DNA from: Plumapathes pennacea
Lineage: Eukaryota; Cnidaria; Anthozoa; Antipatharia; Myriopathidae
Assembly: GCA_964036295.1 (NCBI GenBank)
Contig: OZ038462.1
Coordinates: forward strand, 36,865,680-36,929,679
DNA length: 64,000 bases
Direction: 5' to 3'
Shown piece after piece: positions 21,661 to 35,800 of this stretch (the first letter of the stretch is position 1; each line of letters begins with the position of its first letter). The position numbers and the translations under genes were made by a program. Below the pieces are notes generated by a model that saw nothing but the letters and a program-made list of their open reading frames with translations, ran no database searches and was not told the DNA's origin.

Positions 21661-23856
21661 ATGGACCCGCTGACGGCGGCTAGATTGGCCATGGTCCAAG
21701 GCAAGCCCAACGCTGCTGTTGAAATTTTAGACAATGTTTTAACACAGATGCCACCGAACGTGCCGTCTCATCATCGCTTGTTATGTTTGATTGAGCGCGC
21801 CGACGCTCTCTGGGCCATGGGGCTCCTCACAGAAGCAGTCGAGAGCATGATGGTTGTTTTAAAAATGCATTCTCAAACACTCGACGAGAGAACTGCAGAG
21901 GTGTGTGGTCATATACTAAAACGACAGTAAAAGTATACGTAATCTGAACCAAACGTAACTTAGGTTAATTTTATTGTGGTTGTCTGCGTAAAAAATGAAA
22001 ACATGAGTACTCGCAAACATACCTTTAACCCTTTTACTCCCAAGCTGAAAAGAAAAAAAAGATTCTACAAAAAAGAAATTAAAATGTAAGGTGATGCATC
22101 GATAATTGACTGAAAAAAAAAAAAAAAGATTCTACAAAAAAGAAATTATCGATAATTGACTATTCAATCACTGTTGTCATCTACACACCGCTTTTAGTGA
22201 AGAACGTTTAGTGAACCTTTATTACGTTGAGAATAATTAGGGCCAAACGGTGTGCAATCTTGAGTTTAGTAACGTAGCTAGACACCATAACGGTTAGATT
22301 CATGCATTCTTGCCAAAATGTCCAAATGTGTCTAGAGCTATTACTAATTGTTCTCTCTTCTAAAAAAGTACGTTTCTACATTAACTGAAAAGGAAGAGGA
22401 CTAGATTAGCGACCATCCGAGACTCCTAAATTCACTACAACTAAATTCCTGTACATTAGGCCCTCTTTACAAAGAGATAGGGTTACCCTAGCACTAGGGT
22501 AACCTGGGTATCCGGGTCAAAGTTGGCCCGGCTCTACAAGCAAATTGAAACAGCTTGGGTAACCCGGGTACCCGGGTCAACTTTTGTTTATATCGTTTGA
22601 AGATTTAGAACTTTTGTATTTCGTCTTTATCTTTCTCGGCCTAATTCTGGTTGTCGGTTTCAGCAGGGTTTGGCGCTACACAGTCATCTTAATATAAAAG
22701 TAAACAATTCATCATTAAACTCCGTATAATATTGTAAATCCGCCTGGAAATAAAAAGAAAGCCTTTAGTTTTCATTTAGCTTTGCTTTCTCATACAAACT
22801 TTGAAAGCTATTTAAACAGATTATGCCTACTTTTATCTAGACGTTTCGCCGCCTGCGTTTCGCAATTATTTCACGCGCCGCCTTGCCATGCACTGCATCG
22901 TACAGCCTTGTCATGTATTGCAACTTCTGTCGCAGCGAGACATTAGTCTTTCCGTGATTAGGTCGATTGTAAATTCATGCAAGGGGTCGAAATATAAGAG
23001 GTCCTGTGGCGGCTAAATATTCTATTTTTCATTGACAAGGACTGAAGATTATATTTTCGGAATTATTTTACACTTTGTACACATTCCACCGTGTTAATCG
23101 TTTGTTATCGATTTGTCGAGAGATCTGGGAACCAGCATTGACTTGTCCCGGGTAGGCGGGTTATCCCTAGCGAACTGTTTACAAGGGAAAATCATAGCCC
23201 GGGCACTAGGGTGACCTTAGCTTTCAGCTTGCGTAACCCTATCACTACGGGTTATGTTGTCCCGCCCGCTTGTAAACACGCTAAATAAAGAAAGAAGAAA
23301 TCTTAAAGCGCTAGGGTAACTCTATCTCCTTGTAAACAAGCCCTTAATAATATTTAACCGTAGGAGATGGGTCCAGCTCACTTTGGGAGACTTTATATGG
23401 AGCGCAAACAGTCAATTGCATTGCATCTGTTGGGCGACATCAGTAATTTGATTCGCCCGCACTGGAAAAAAAAAAACAAAACAAAACAAAACAAAGAAAG
23501 ACAACATTTTACCACAATTTATTGCAATAGCTTGTACTCTAGAGCTAATTACTTTCCCATTATAAAGAAGCCCATTTTTGAGCTAAATATTCTCTTTGTT
23601 CTCTTTGTTTTTCCCATCTCAGGACATAGCAAGAAGGTGGCGTTCCAGATATAATGACCTCTTTCAGCGAAAATTGTTTCCCGCAGCGGAAAAGAGTTGT
23701 TTCATTGCACTGTTTTTCTTGCCCAAGCAACAATTCTATGACACGGAGCGGGCAGATATGCATGCTGCAATGGCATTTGCCAAGTACCAGCAATTCAACA
23801 GCTCTTACATAGACGACATAAAGCAATGTAAAACGTATAGTATTGAAGTAGCTAAG
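21661..23856 (+). CDS. GENE P exons 1-2: N-terminal TPR region
   Basis: Exon 1 (80 codons) begins MDPLTAARLAMVQGKPNAAV; exon 2 (78 codons) begins DIARRWRSRYNDLFQRKLFP and ends YSIEVAK before GTAAGT. Exon 1 ends at GAG|GTGTGT, keeping phase 0. Exon 2 opens with the same (D/E)-x-AR-x-W motif as the GENE R exon at 58734 (EMARRWQAKA) and the GENE L exon at 3539 (EVAKTWKAKA), so the TPR exons of all three genes share an ancestor. Unlike L and R, no hydrophobic segment precedes the TPRs, so P is predicted to be soluble. The 1.7-kb intron between the two exons holds a MITE. Confidence 0.8.
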
Positions 23857-26800
23857 GTAAGTCTTGGCTTATTTTTCAGTCACACTTTCACGGCTGCGTA
23901 GTTTTACTGTTGTTCGAGTGGTTACTTTCTTCTTGTCAGTGTTATTGCTACTTGTACTGGTATAGTTGCTGCAGCTACTTCTGCTGCCATTGTTATGCTG
24001 CTGTTACTCATGAACTGTTCCACACTGCCACCATTTGAGTGCTTTCTTAATTTTTGTGTTGCGGGGTATAACATACTTTTAGAGTCTTCCTGGTCGGGGA
24101 GCAACTCGCTGGCCTAGGTACCACAGTTTGGGATCGCAAAACTCACTTTAAATACTGTTCTGTGGTAACGTTTCTTTCACGAAAACAAGTACAACTCTCT
24201 TTTCTTAGTCTCGAGCTGACAGATTCAATCATATCAAGTGTTAAGTCGTCTCAGCGGTTCCTAATGGTTTTTCGCACGAGCTGAGTTGTAGAACAAAGGA
24301 TGGGAAATAGGTTTTAGTTAGGATCAAACCCAAAGTCATATTCGGAACTCACATTTCCGAATGGACTTTTCCTCTAGAATGTTGTTAACACTCGAGTGAT
24401 TTCCCTGTTTGATTAATACACTGATTCTGAAACAGCGCTAACACATTCCGATGAATACGATTGGCTATAGTTAAGATCTGAAGGAAGAGAAAGTGCTGGC
24501 GTTCATACGGCAGTGTATAATCCACTTGCTGTTGCTCATTTCCTAAAGCAGGATTTTCAAGCAATAACAGGATCACTTAGATTTCCTCAGGAATGCCTCA
24601 GTGTTAGTCACCGTAAACAACAACGTAATACTAGATCAAACACCTAAACTAACTCTTCCAATTGTCAGCAAAAGAACCCCAATTCACAAATATATTCGCT
24701 TCCAAAACTAAGGAAAGATCTTCCAATTTTATGCTATAACTTTTGGTTAAGATGTTGTAAACGTTTTGGTGTATAATGGATAATTGTTGTCACACACACA
24801 CACATGTACACCCACAGAATCAAAAATAGCGTAGGATGAAGAAGGAAAGTAAACAGACTTTCCGTTGATATGTGATTACTGCAGTTACAAGTTTTACTGG
24901 ATGGAGACATAGGAAACAACTAGTCCTCTGTTTTAACTATATGGTTTCTAAAATCGAGTATCAAATATAGATCACTTAAGTGTCCAAACTGAAAACTAAC
25001 AGTAACACGCCTGGTCAATACAGAGAAAATAACCAATTCTCCCCTCTGCAACCGACTACGAGTTGCTAAAAAATGACGTCATGACTTACAGTGATTCATA
25101 TGACTAAAACATATTTATTGAAAGTGTTCAGATTTATTTCAGCTTTAGAGGAGTTAAAGGTTGACGGTAAAGCCCTGACCAAACGGATGCAACATTTCGG
25201 CGCAACATTGTGCAACATTGTCGCAAGCATGTTTCGTTTGTTTGGCCACCCTGTTGCACGACGTTGTGTGATGGTGGATGAAGTTTGATTTTCGTCAACA
25301 TTTTGCACAAAATCATACAACATTTTCTTCTTCTGGGTTGTTGCTTTGTTTTGCGATCGTTTGGCTACCTTCGTGCAAGAACGTTGCGTCAAGGAATGCG
25401 CAAAGCAGGATGGGCATGTTTCGCATGATGAATTCCCAGATTTAGTTCATCAACAACTACGAAGAAAGGATTGGAAACTAAAAAGAAATAATACTGTCAA
25501 AGGCTGCGAGGAAATGTAACTGAAAAGTGTAAAATAATTCAAACTGTTGCGTTTGGTTGGCCGGCCAACCAACCGGCTAGCTCCAGCACATGTTGCAACA
25601 GGACCCATGTTGTTTGACGTCAATTTTAGTCAAGTTGTAATTCAATTGTGCGTTTTCGACGGAATGAACTCTTTTAAGTATTATCCGTATCCCTGTCAAA
25701 GGAAAACGACGCAGTTTCCGTTATTAGTGCTGCTGCGGTTGTTAAGAAAATTGGTGTTGATTTGCAGTGAGGGAGGCGGTTATTAAATAAGGAGTTTTTC
25801 TCATAGGAATGGGCACAACGTTGGAAGCAAGAAGCAATCCATTTCTTTACGAAGCTTAACGGGCTTGAAGATGCCATAAGACTGTTTGACTTCTGCCTGG
25901 AACACCACCCAGAAGATGGCTCGTACAGAGATCACAAGCAATCAGTTTTGAGCTACAAAGCTGCAGTGCATTTCAGACTTGGTCAATTCAAAAGAACTTT
26001 AGAAATTGGTAATGAGTGCTACAACACAAAGCCGACTGAGTGGCTGGTAAGATCTAAAATATTGACGTGCTTTATGCCTAAATAAGTTTTTCCCTACTTC
26101 TAAAACTATAAGTTGGATGATCATAAACTAACTAAGTAATCCATAGGTTTTATAGTTACAGGGCTGCAGACCCGCGCAGAGTGTTTCTTGGAAACGAATT
26201 GTAAAATACAACAACAACAACAATAGCAACAAATTCGGACAAACGGCAAAGTAGCCGATTTTCTTGCGCTTTCTGATATATGTTCATCACGTTCAAAACC
26301 AAATACTCCGACTTGTGACTCTTATAATCTCTGTCCCTTTTCGTGCCATTGAACAGTGCACTGTCGCCCACCATAGTTCCAATGTTTTTCCAAATGTGAT
26401 TCTCTCAAATTGGTTTCTGCGACAGACAGGTTTTTGCTATTACTGCGCATGTTTCCAAACGAAACATATTTGAGCATTTTTATCACGTTAGCCCGCGTTG
26501 CATTTAAGTAGATCCCTGTATAACGTATGCTAACACTTGCAGGGCTAATCTTGCTTGCTTTTGCACCAAAAAGCACACTGTCGTTATTCTATGGAGAAAG
26601 TTGTCCAGGGTTACCCGAGACAGCCCCCCATCCTCACCCCCGAGTTACCCGGGGGGAGCTAACTTTCCACATATTACATTGAAAAACTCAACGAATCGTT
26701 AACATGTGGCGAGACAACTCGGGAGAGCGAGTTGTCTTGCCTCGGCAGGGCGGATAACCTTGGCAGGCGGGAAATTTTTTTCTCAAAAACAATTTTGCTT

Positions 26801-29800
26801 GGGGGAAGGGATTGCAACTCGGGTTTACGGGAAACTACCTACTAGAGTACATAAACAAACGGTAAGACGATCTTTCTGCGGTCCGCAATCTTTATAGACT
26901 GAGTTTACTTTAGACTTAGTTTAAAAATTTTTTCCCAGTTTGGCTCCAAACAGAGAGGGCCAGCTTTCAACAGGTTTACCGGGGACAAAGCTTTTCCATA
27001 TAAACGGGACCTAACTAGAATATAATAATATTGTATATTGTTTAGCTGTTGAATTTATAAAACGTTTAGAACTTGCCTTATGGTAAACTTAGCAAACATT
27101 GTTTTTGAAAAAAATGTTTGTATATTTACCCTTCTGCATGGAGACTGACACAACGAACAGAAGAACGTAGAATTGTTTCAAGGCTTATCTCAATATATGC
27201 TAAATATTAACCAGAGCGCGCTGTCTAAATATCCTCGTGTCACGCAGCCTTCAGAACTTTTTCCATACTAAGTGCAGTACACGTGAAGTATAAAGTTCTA
27301 TAATATGGTCTCGAGTCCTCACTGCCGCTACTTTCAAGGTTTGTTATTGACTATGATTTATAGATTGTATAGTAACGGTGAAGGAGCGGCAAAAAGGAAC
27401 ATGTTGGTGCTTTTATTCGTGCGGGCTTTTAAAATAATTTGAGTGAATCAATATAATATTCTGTGCAAAAATCAGTCTGTTGGATGGCTTTAGTTTGGTT
27501 AGGCTAAAACATGGCTGCGAGAGCTATTGCCATTGTCAGCACCACGAAAAAAAAGGTTCACAGTGAAATTTGATAAGTGCAAGACCAGCCTCGAACCGTA
27601 TTTTTGCTGAAAAACTCACTGAGAGAGTTGGTGCCCTTTGTGATTTTGAAGCCGTCATTTACAGATTCGTTTTGGCCTGAGCTTATACCTGATTGGACGC
27701 GATGAGCTGATTGATCATAGAGTTTGATTGATGGACCAATGTATTGCGTTTTGACTAAGTTTTTCGTCAGAGGCATGAAAAATCTACTCGAGCTCCCACT
27801 CGGATAAACAAGCAAGAACTGTTGTTGGAATGGACTGTAAAAAAAAAAAAGAGCTCTGATTTATGAAGTTCCGATATTTTGTTGAAGTTGAGTTTGTTTA
27901 CATAAATTTTGTTCATTTTTTAACAGAAAGAAGCAGAGAGATGGAAGGAAAGAGGGAGAATTCTTTCAGTGAAGGAAAAGCGGTACGACCTGCTTCCGGA
28001 ATGCTACAGGATAGCCATAAAGTTTGCCCCTCTCCAGGATAAAGAGCTTCTAGCGACACTGTATTCCAACCGATCCCTGGCTTTCAAGAGACAAGAAAAA
28101 TGGAAAGAAGCTCTCGAAGATGGGCAAAAGTGCGTAGAGTTAAAACCTAACTGGTCCAAGGTAAATTGCTTTCGGGAAGTGTATAAAATTCTTTTTTCAA
28201 TTACTTTTGCAAGGTTTTGTCACACACTAGGTAAAATGTCTATGACCGGAAGTAAGTGGCCCCACATCGAACTTTTGTGTGTGTATTACAACAAAGCTAT
28301 TTCTGCACTTGCAGGAAAGTTAAAGCAAATTGCTCAAAATGTGACAACAAATTGAGCCGGCAACATGTACTTTGTGAGGTGCAGGCGCGTTAACTACTTT
28401 AAAGCAAGTCTTTTCTCCAAATCCCTTTTTCATTATTTAACCTATTAATTATGTTCGGCAGGCCCATTATCGTCTGGGGTCGAGTCTGTTTGCAATGGAA
28501 AGGAATTCCAAAGCGATGGATGCGTTTTGTAGAGCTCTACACCTCTCAACAGAAGGCGAGCACTACGAAACGTTGATGCAAATCATAGCAGTGTCGCATA
28601 AATTACCAGGTGCGTCCACTGTTACTAGCGTCTTTCCTTTTTCTCTTTGATACTCACAGTCAACTCATTGGTGTTGTGTTCATAAGTAGCTTAAAATCGA
28701 TTGTTTACTGACGCACCCACAGCAGGCTCAATTCATACCTTATTATCCTTTATCATATAGATACGAGTGGTTTACTGGAAAATATGCCACTCGTAAAATT
28801 CATACGAAACTTCATCCTGGACCCGAGTGGCGTGTTTTCCATATCCTCACTGGTGAGGTAATCGATGATGTCATTTTACGCTTTTTCACGTTTTTTTTTG
28901 TGTGCAAAGCTGCCCAAAACACTTGTACCTGTGTAATAAAAATAGAATTACACGACGGCCTGAAGATCTGGTTTTTATTTTATCGTGGTAAACACAATAT
29001 TTTACCACTCAAAAATAAAACCCATGTCTTCGCGCCGCCGTGCTCAAATATGTATGTGTATATAATATATATATTATATCTTTAATAAGCAATCAAAATA
29101 CATTCCAGATTGTACAACCAGAGTTGCTTTTCAAGTGCCGAGAGATGTTGTCCAAAAGGCAGTGAACGCTTGTATCGACGAAGAAAACTGGAGCAATCTT
29201 TACGTTCTTTTTCTTGGTGGAGGAGGAGCGAAGAAGTCCAAGCAGCATGTGGGTGGTCTGGCAACCGGATGTGACACATCTGCCGTGAGGCTGGAGCAGG
29301 TCATCAGGGTGGACAATGTCCCGGATTTGGAGAAGTTCGTCTCAACTTTGCTAAAACACAAAACGCCAGCTTTTCATATAGACAAGACAAGGCAACAGCC
29401 ACTGGCCGTTGCACTCGAACGTAAGAAATTTGGAGTAGCGGAGCTGCTGCGCCAAAAAGAAACAGGAGTTGGGGAGGTGCAGGACAGCTCTCAATCTCTT
29501 TGTGACGAGGTTAATACTTTGTTTTTATTGAACGTACTGCTAAAATGTTTCATAATACAGCCATATGTGTGAGCCCGGTTCTTCAAAAACCGATTAAGCT
29601 AGCAAGGATTAATCAAACTTTTTGTTTCAGCCTGGCCAACTACTGCAACAGCTTGTTGGTCAGAGACCAACTAAAAGACTTGCAGTAATTTAAATCGTGC
29701 TGTGAACAAAACCTAGCTTCTATTTTCAGGCTTGATGATCATAAAGAAGCTTGGAGAATCCTACTTTGAACAACTAGACCTTGAAATTAATGTTTCAAAT

Positions 29801-32800
29801 TATTTTGTTGTAATCACAGTCAAGTAAAGAGGTTCAATACCTTGAATCTGTAGCTGTAAACAATTTTAGTGTTACCACGCACTGGTCTTGTGTTGTGAAG
29901 AGAGCATGACTGGGGGAGCTGATCCAGCACTTGTGACCAACATGAAACTTTGAAAGTTTAGAATATGTGTATTTTTCAATGCATCTTGAAACAGTTGTCT
30001 TTTAACATTCCTCAGGGTACGGCTGAGAAACTAGCACAGAATGCGGTAGAACAACTCCAAAAGAACAACCTGACTGAGGCAATTCGCTTGCTGAATGCCG
30101 CAAAGAGTTCCGCTTGTACCGGGGCCTTGAGGTATAAAATTCTGAAATATCTGGCAGAAGCTGAGTTCAAACAAGGGAATTACGACAAATGCCTCAAGGC
30201 GGGACGCGAGATGCATTCTGAATCTGAAGTGAGTTAAGCACAAAGATATTTGATGCCCGATATTGTCATGAATACAAAGCCACAAAGAAACTGCCACTTT
30301 CTGTGAAGTACTTCTTTTGCGTAAAACCGATAATAAACTAAAAGTATGTACCGACAGCTGAACAAAACCTTTTTACTATATTCAGGCTTTAGCAATTATG
30401 TGGAAGGATTGGGGAAACGAACTTTTAAAGATGGAAAACTTTAACTGCATGGTTGAGTTCTACGATTTGGCAATCAAGTTTCTCCCCGGATCAAACACTG
30501 AACTCCGGGCCGTAATACTCAGCAACCGCAGCATGGCACACATTCGCAGGAAGGCGTACGCGAAAGCTCAGAAAGATGCCAAGGAATGTATCAAAACGAG
30601 GCCCAAGTGGTTTAGGGTAAGTCAAGCTTGCAGAATAAGTTTAGAAAGCAGGGCAGAGAGAGAAATAATAGTTTGCACTCCGTCCAGACTTTCAACTATT
30701 TATCCTTTAATACACTATTCAGAGGTCGAAATAGTGAGATCCTTTTTAAACTTCTAGTAGTAAAATCTGCTCCCTTTTTATACCTTTTAACAGAAATACT
30801 TCCAGAAGAGCCACACATGAACAACGCGGCAATATGAAATGCTAATACAATGTTTTTAGTCCAGGGCCAATTTAATAAAGCAGTTACGACTATATTTTAC
30901 AAGTCGGGCCAATTTTTCCACACGTTATAGACACGCTTTAACCTAATACCATGGCCAAATACTGTTGCAGCTATGCATTTGAGACCGAAATCTGTAATAT
31001 TTTGTAGATCTTTGCCAGATTAGAGTCTGGTTTGAATAATGGTCCCACTTGCAAACTACACGTGATATGTTTATTGAATTGACCCTAGCTATTTTTACCG
31101 GAGCCTCCCTGAATAGCTGGTAACCAGGGGGTAACCAGGTTGAGAATTAAACGGTATTTCACACGTGGACCTCCCAGAACTTCGGATGTTTTTATCTCGG
31201 TATGTTACGGTCCTTTTCAGGGATACTATCGGCTTGGAGCTTGTTTGGTGGGATCAAAACAGCACGATGAAGCACTGCAAGAGTACTGCCGGTCCTATGA
31301 GCACGCACAGAACGACAAGGAAAAGAAAGTGGCGGCACACGAGATTGTCTCTACAGCAATGATTTGCCAAGGTTTGTTTAATGTTGAAATAAGGGCGCTA
31401 TATTCCTTATACGCTTTTGCATGTTAAAGCTGTCTGGGTGCCACGAGAAACGTAGTTAAAAGCCCTGAAAAGAATAGTTGAAAACAACACGCTGTGCTGT
31501 TTTACTTGAACATGGAAACCTCCATTCTCTATCAGTAGTTAGTTGGAGAAAATAGGTTTCCCTCGTCTAACATAGTAGAGGTAAGTGTACGCAGGCACTA
31601 CTCTTGTAGTACTGTGTCACATATTAACAAAAAGGCACTCGCTAGTATTTTGTCGAGAAGTGTTAAATTACGATCCGTTGGCCGTGTAGTACTGGCGTGG
31701 TTTATACCTCGCACAATCATCAAATTTAAGTTCAGACTATTTTTTTTTTTAATATTTCTTGCAATTATATTTGACGGTACGGCGAAGAGTTCATCTGGGG
31801 AATTAAATTTCATTTACAAAATGGCGTAAGAAAGGAAACAAGAAGCCCCTCGCTTTTATCGGCACGAGCAGAACTTTTATATAAACGGTTATAGAAGCGG
31901 TCATAAACTAAATAAATGGTTTTACATAGCAAGATTTACGTTTACAACTGTGGAAAAATATGGTCAATGAACGCGTGAGCGACGAAGTACTGCTGAGAAA
32001 GTTTTCTCAGATTTCACGACCTTTTCAGAGTGGCTTGCAAGTCCTTGATGAAAAAAATGTACAACATTAATTGGAGAATGAGCAAAGAAGAAATAGTTGC
32101 ATGCCTCAAGTGTTTTTACACGTCAGCAAAGGGAACAAGGCAGTATCTTCGCTCAAGTCGGTACGAACAGCCATTGATCGATCGCTTTCTTCGGTTCGCC
32201 TCTGCGATGTAAACAGTTTTTCATCACCACCGACTCTGCCCTCACAGAAGCAAATATAGTTTTCTTCGTCAATTTTAGTTTCTGATGTTTAAGAATCTTC
32301 AGCTTCAGTTTTCGTTGAGCACGGCCAGTTGTCAGTTTCAAGCAGCATTACAAACGTCGCACATGGCAAGCAAGGAAAGCGATTCCCTTAGCAATTTGAT
32401 GTTTATAACTGTACCAACGTCGAAGTTTTCAATAATTTTGGTACATACCTTAAGATATTTTTGTAAACTTCTTCTGAGAGTGTTCGTGCTGTGTAATTTT
32501 CATGAAAATGCTTTCTTCACTGGACGGTAATAGTGTTCTTTTGGGACCTATTCTAATTCCGGAATAGTCCCAAAATAATGCACGACTTTTAATTATGTAC
32601 TAGAAATAGTTATTTTTGAGATATGTGAATAAAACCGACAAAAGTTTCCTTTGCCGTTAATTTCCCATTTAACAGTAAATCGCGCTCTACCATGAAAAAA
32701 GGTTATAACATCAGATCTACATTCTGTAGTCCAACACTTTTACAACGATATATATCATGTGTGGCCTTCGACTTCATCGTCTTATTGTTCTTTTTCCAGA

Positions 32801-35800
32801 CGGTGCGTCAAAGATCAAATGCAAGATTTCCCCACAAATTCTCAACATGGTCATCAAGGAGGTGGTCCGAAACGGAGAGTTGAAATTACTAAGGTATCTT
32901 TTCCTCGGGGCTCGTGAACAGTGGTCTGCATCAAGTAAAGCAGGCCCACTCGCTTCCAACTGTGATGCTTCGTGTGTACCGCTCGACCTCCTGCTACAAA
33001 TTGACGTGAACGATCAAGAAAAGCTGCTGGAAACTTTGTTAAAGCAAGGGGCGCTGTGTGATGGTGTTCCCAAACGTGGGGTTATCCCATTACAGGTTGC
33101 ACTGGAGGAGGAAAATTATGCTTTTGCTGTTGCGCTGCTGAAGGGAGGTGCTGACCCGTCTTGTGTTGTTGGCCCCAGTACCTTCATCCGTGGCCAGGTG
33201 AATATGGGAATTTAGCTAAGGTTATGATAATGAATTGGCACATTTCTCTCCAATCCGAACCCATGTTTGTGGCCAAAGTTTTGCCTTCGGTTATAGTAAA
33301 AATCATTGTGATTATAGTACTTTCATCATCATCATTATAACAACATCATCATCACCATCATTTTATCATCTTCTTTAGCCGCATCATCTCTTATTATCTT
33401 CCTCGTCATCTTCATTATCACAACCCAAGGTTTCATTTTTAATGCTTACATAATAAGCACATCTCACCTATCATGTCTAACTGCACAATTAATGGCTGAC
33501 TGACCACACAGTACATGAGCTGAATATCTGTTAAATTGAGTGTGAACACACGTTGTTTTATGTGCGACGTACAGGGCACCCCTAGTCAGTGGCTTAAGCT
33601 TGGTCGGAAAGCAATGGAGACACAAAACTACAAAAAGGTGGTGATGTTTATGTGTCTTTGCTTGGAAGTAGCTGAACGCAGTAAAGAGAAGTTCGTTTCA
33701 TACGAATGTCACGACTCGCTCAGCAAGGCGTATTTTCAAATGGGTAATCCTATCAAATGCCTGCAGGCTGGAAGTGAATGTTTCAAATTGAAGTCCAACA
33801 AATCGGAGGTAAGTCCGTGTTCATTGCAGTATAAGTTACAAGGCTTGTTCGAAGGAGGAACTTGAGCTAGAGTTTTCAACAACTTAAAAATATTTCTGTG
33901 TAGTTGTCTTCTTATATTTTTAGGCTGTAATTTCGAAACTTTTGAGGCACAGTCCAAGCGTTCCAATATGCTAAACTGCAAAGTGTAATTTTACTTGGGT
34001 ATCGTTACCTCCAAAATGGTTTCGTCGTGACCAAAATTAAGTAGTTAGCTCTATAGTTGGATTAATAAGAATGCTAAAAAGTATTCTGCAGATTTTCCCG
34101 AAAAAATAATATACAAAATGCCTACAAAGTTTTAGCCAAAAACACAAATCTAGTGCCTCATAAATTGATATGTGAGTCGACAGTTGTAATGTCATTGTTG
34201 TCTAATCATACATTTTTCTGGTACGGATGACGAAAAGAGTGTCCCTTCTCAGCTTCTGTAGAAGCGCCTAAAGTAAGCGAAAGGCAGCAAAATGTGCAAT
34301 GTACAAAAACTTTTACTGAATAAGAGCGACATATTTGGTCGTATCGCGCAAGAATTGATCTCTCACTGCCTGAACACTGCCCTAGTCAGTTTCGCCCACG
34401 GGATCTGGGGCCGTATTTACCAAACGTTTTTCTTTACTTTTGACATTCTGTAGAATTAGGACGTTTACATTTAGATCTATTGAAAGTAACTGATGTGGGG
34501 AGTGAGTAAAAAAAGTAAACGCGAACAATTCCTCCCCTGTAGCGGTTCTCTTCTCTGCCTATATGTGTCATTTGTGTATAATGCCATGGACCTGCAATTG
34601 TGCATGTGCATTGGAGCCCCGCCAATATAGCGAAGTGCCAGGGTCTGGAAAAATGTGTTCGTTACACCAGGGTGCGTTATAAACGAAACCCCGTTATGAC
34701 GAATTTGTAGGAAAACGACCAAAATCTTCGTTACTTATATAACACAACAAAGCTTATTTAATTCGGTTTGATTGATTTACAGGGTGAAGCGATAAAGTGG
34801 AAATTTCGTGGAAGCAAATTATATGAACAGAATCTATTCTCCTCCTCCGTTGAATGCTTCAATATGGCCGCAAATTACGCTCCAGTAAACAACGAAAAAC
34901 TCTTGGGAGAGGTGTTGTACAACCGCTCCAAGGCCCGTCAGAAGAACAACGATTTTCATGGCGCTTTGAAAGATGCAAAAAGCGCGGCAAAATTTCAGCC
35001 CGAACTGTTAAAGGTATTTTCCGCTTTTCACTTGCACTTAAGCTTTTAATTTACCGCCTCCTTACGCATATTTTACACTCATTTTTCCAGGGCCACTTAA
35101 ATCTGCTGGAGTGCTACAAGATGTTGCGTCGAGATAAGGAAGCTCTAATGATAATCAACGAATGCATAATGAGAAATCCTCAACATGAAGTCCAATATGA
35201 TCTATTATCAGATGGTATATCAATTGCTTCACGTCTAAAAGGTGCAAAATCAGTTTGCTTGCGTAATAAGCATGTATGCATGTGTTTATACGTATGCATT
35301 AGACGGCTTGTTTCAGCGCTTGCAATATGAGAGTATTCAGCTTAAATTAATCGATGCAATTGTTGAAGTGTTTTTGAAATTAGAAATGTTTACATCAGTC
35401 TTTTGTCAATACTTTTTCTGCTTGGACAATTTCTGGGGGTAACTTGAATCTTCACAGCGTGTTTATATGTGTGTATTTTTGTACAGTTATGTATTTGTTT
35501 ATATGTATACATGAGTAAATGCATGAAAGTAGATAGCAAATTATGGGACACCATTTGGTCTGTTAGTGCCCTATAACATCACCGAAGGACTTTAATTTTG
35601 ATTAGTACTGATTAATGTATGTTTAATACTGACGTTGGTGATGTTTTTGGCCTTGCGGTTGAAAAACGAGTCAGCGGTTATTGCATAAAACAGACGTGGA
35701 TTTTGTGCGGGATTTTTTATTTCGTAAAACCTTGAGACTAAGAAGTAGTGACTAAGGTCCTGTTTATATGAGAAAATTTTGGTCCGGGGACCCGGGTCAT

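Noticed and set aside
23367-23654. 95-codon plus-strand open frame starting upstream of GENE P exon 2
   Set aside because: Most of it is intron, including an A-rich tract and the acceptor; only the part from 23623 is needed, and in a different frame.
33310-33425. CAT-rich stretch as a CRISPR-like or regulatory array
   Set aside because: It is an interrupted trinucleotide microsatellite in a GENE P intron; no spacer-repeat structure exists, and CRISPR arrays are not expected in a eukaryotic genome.
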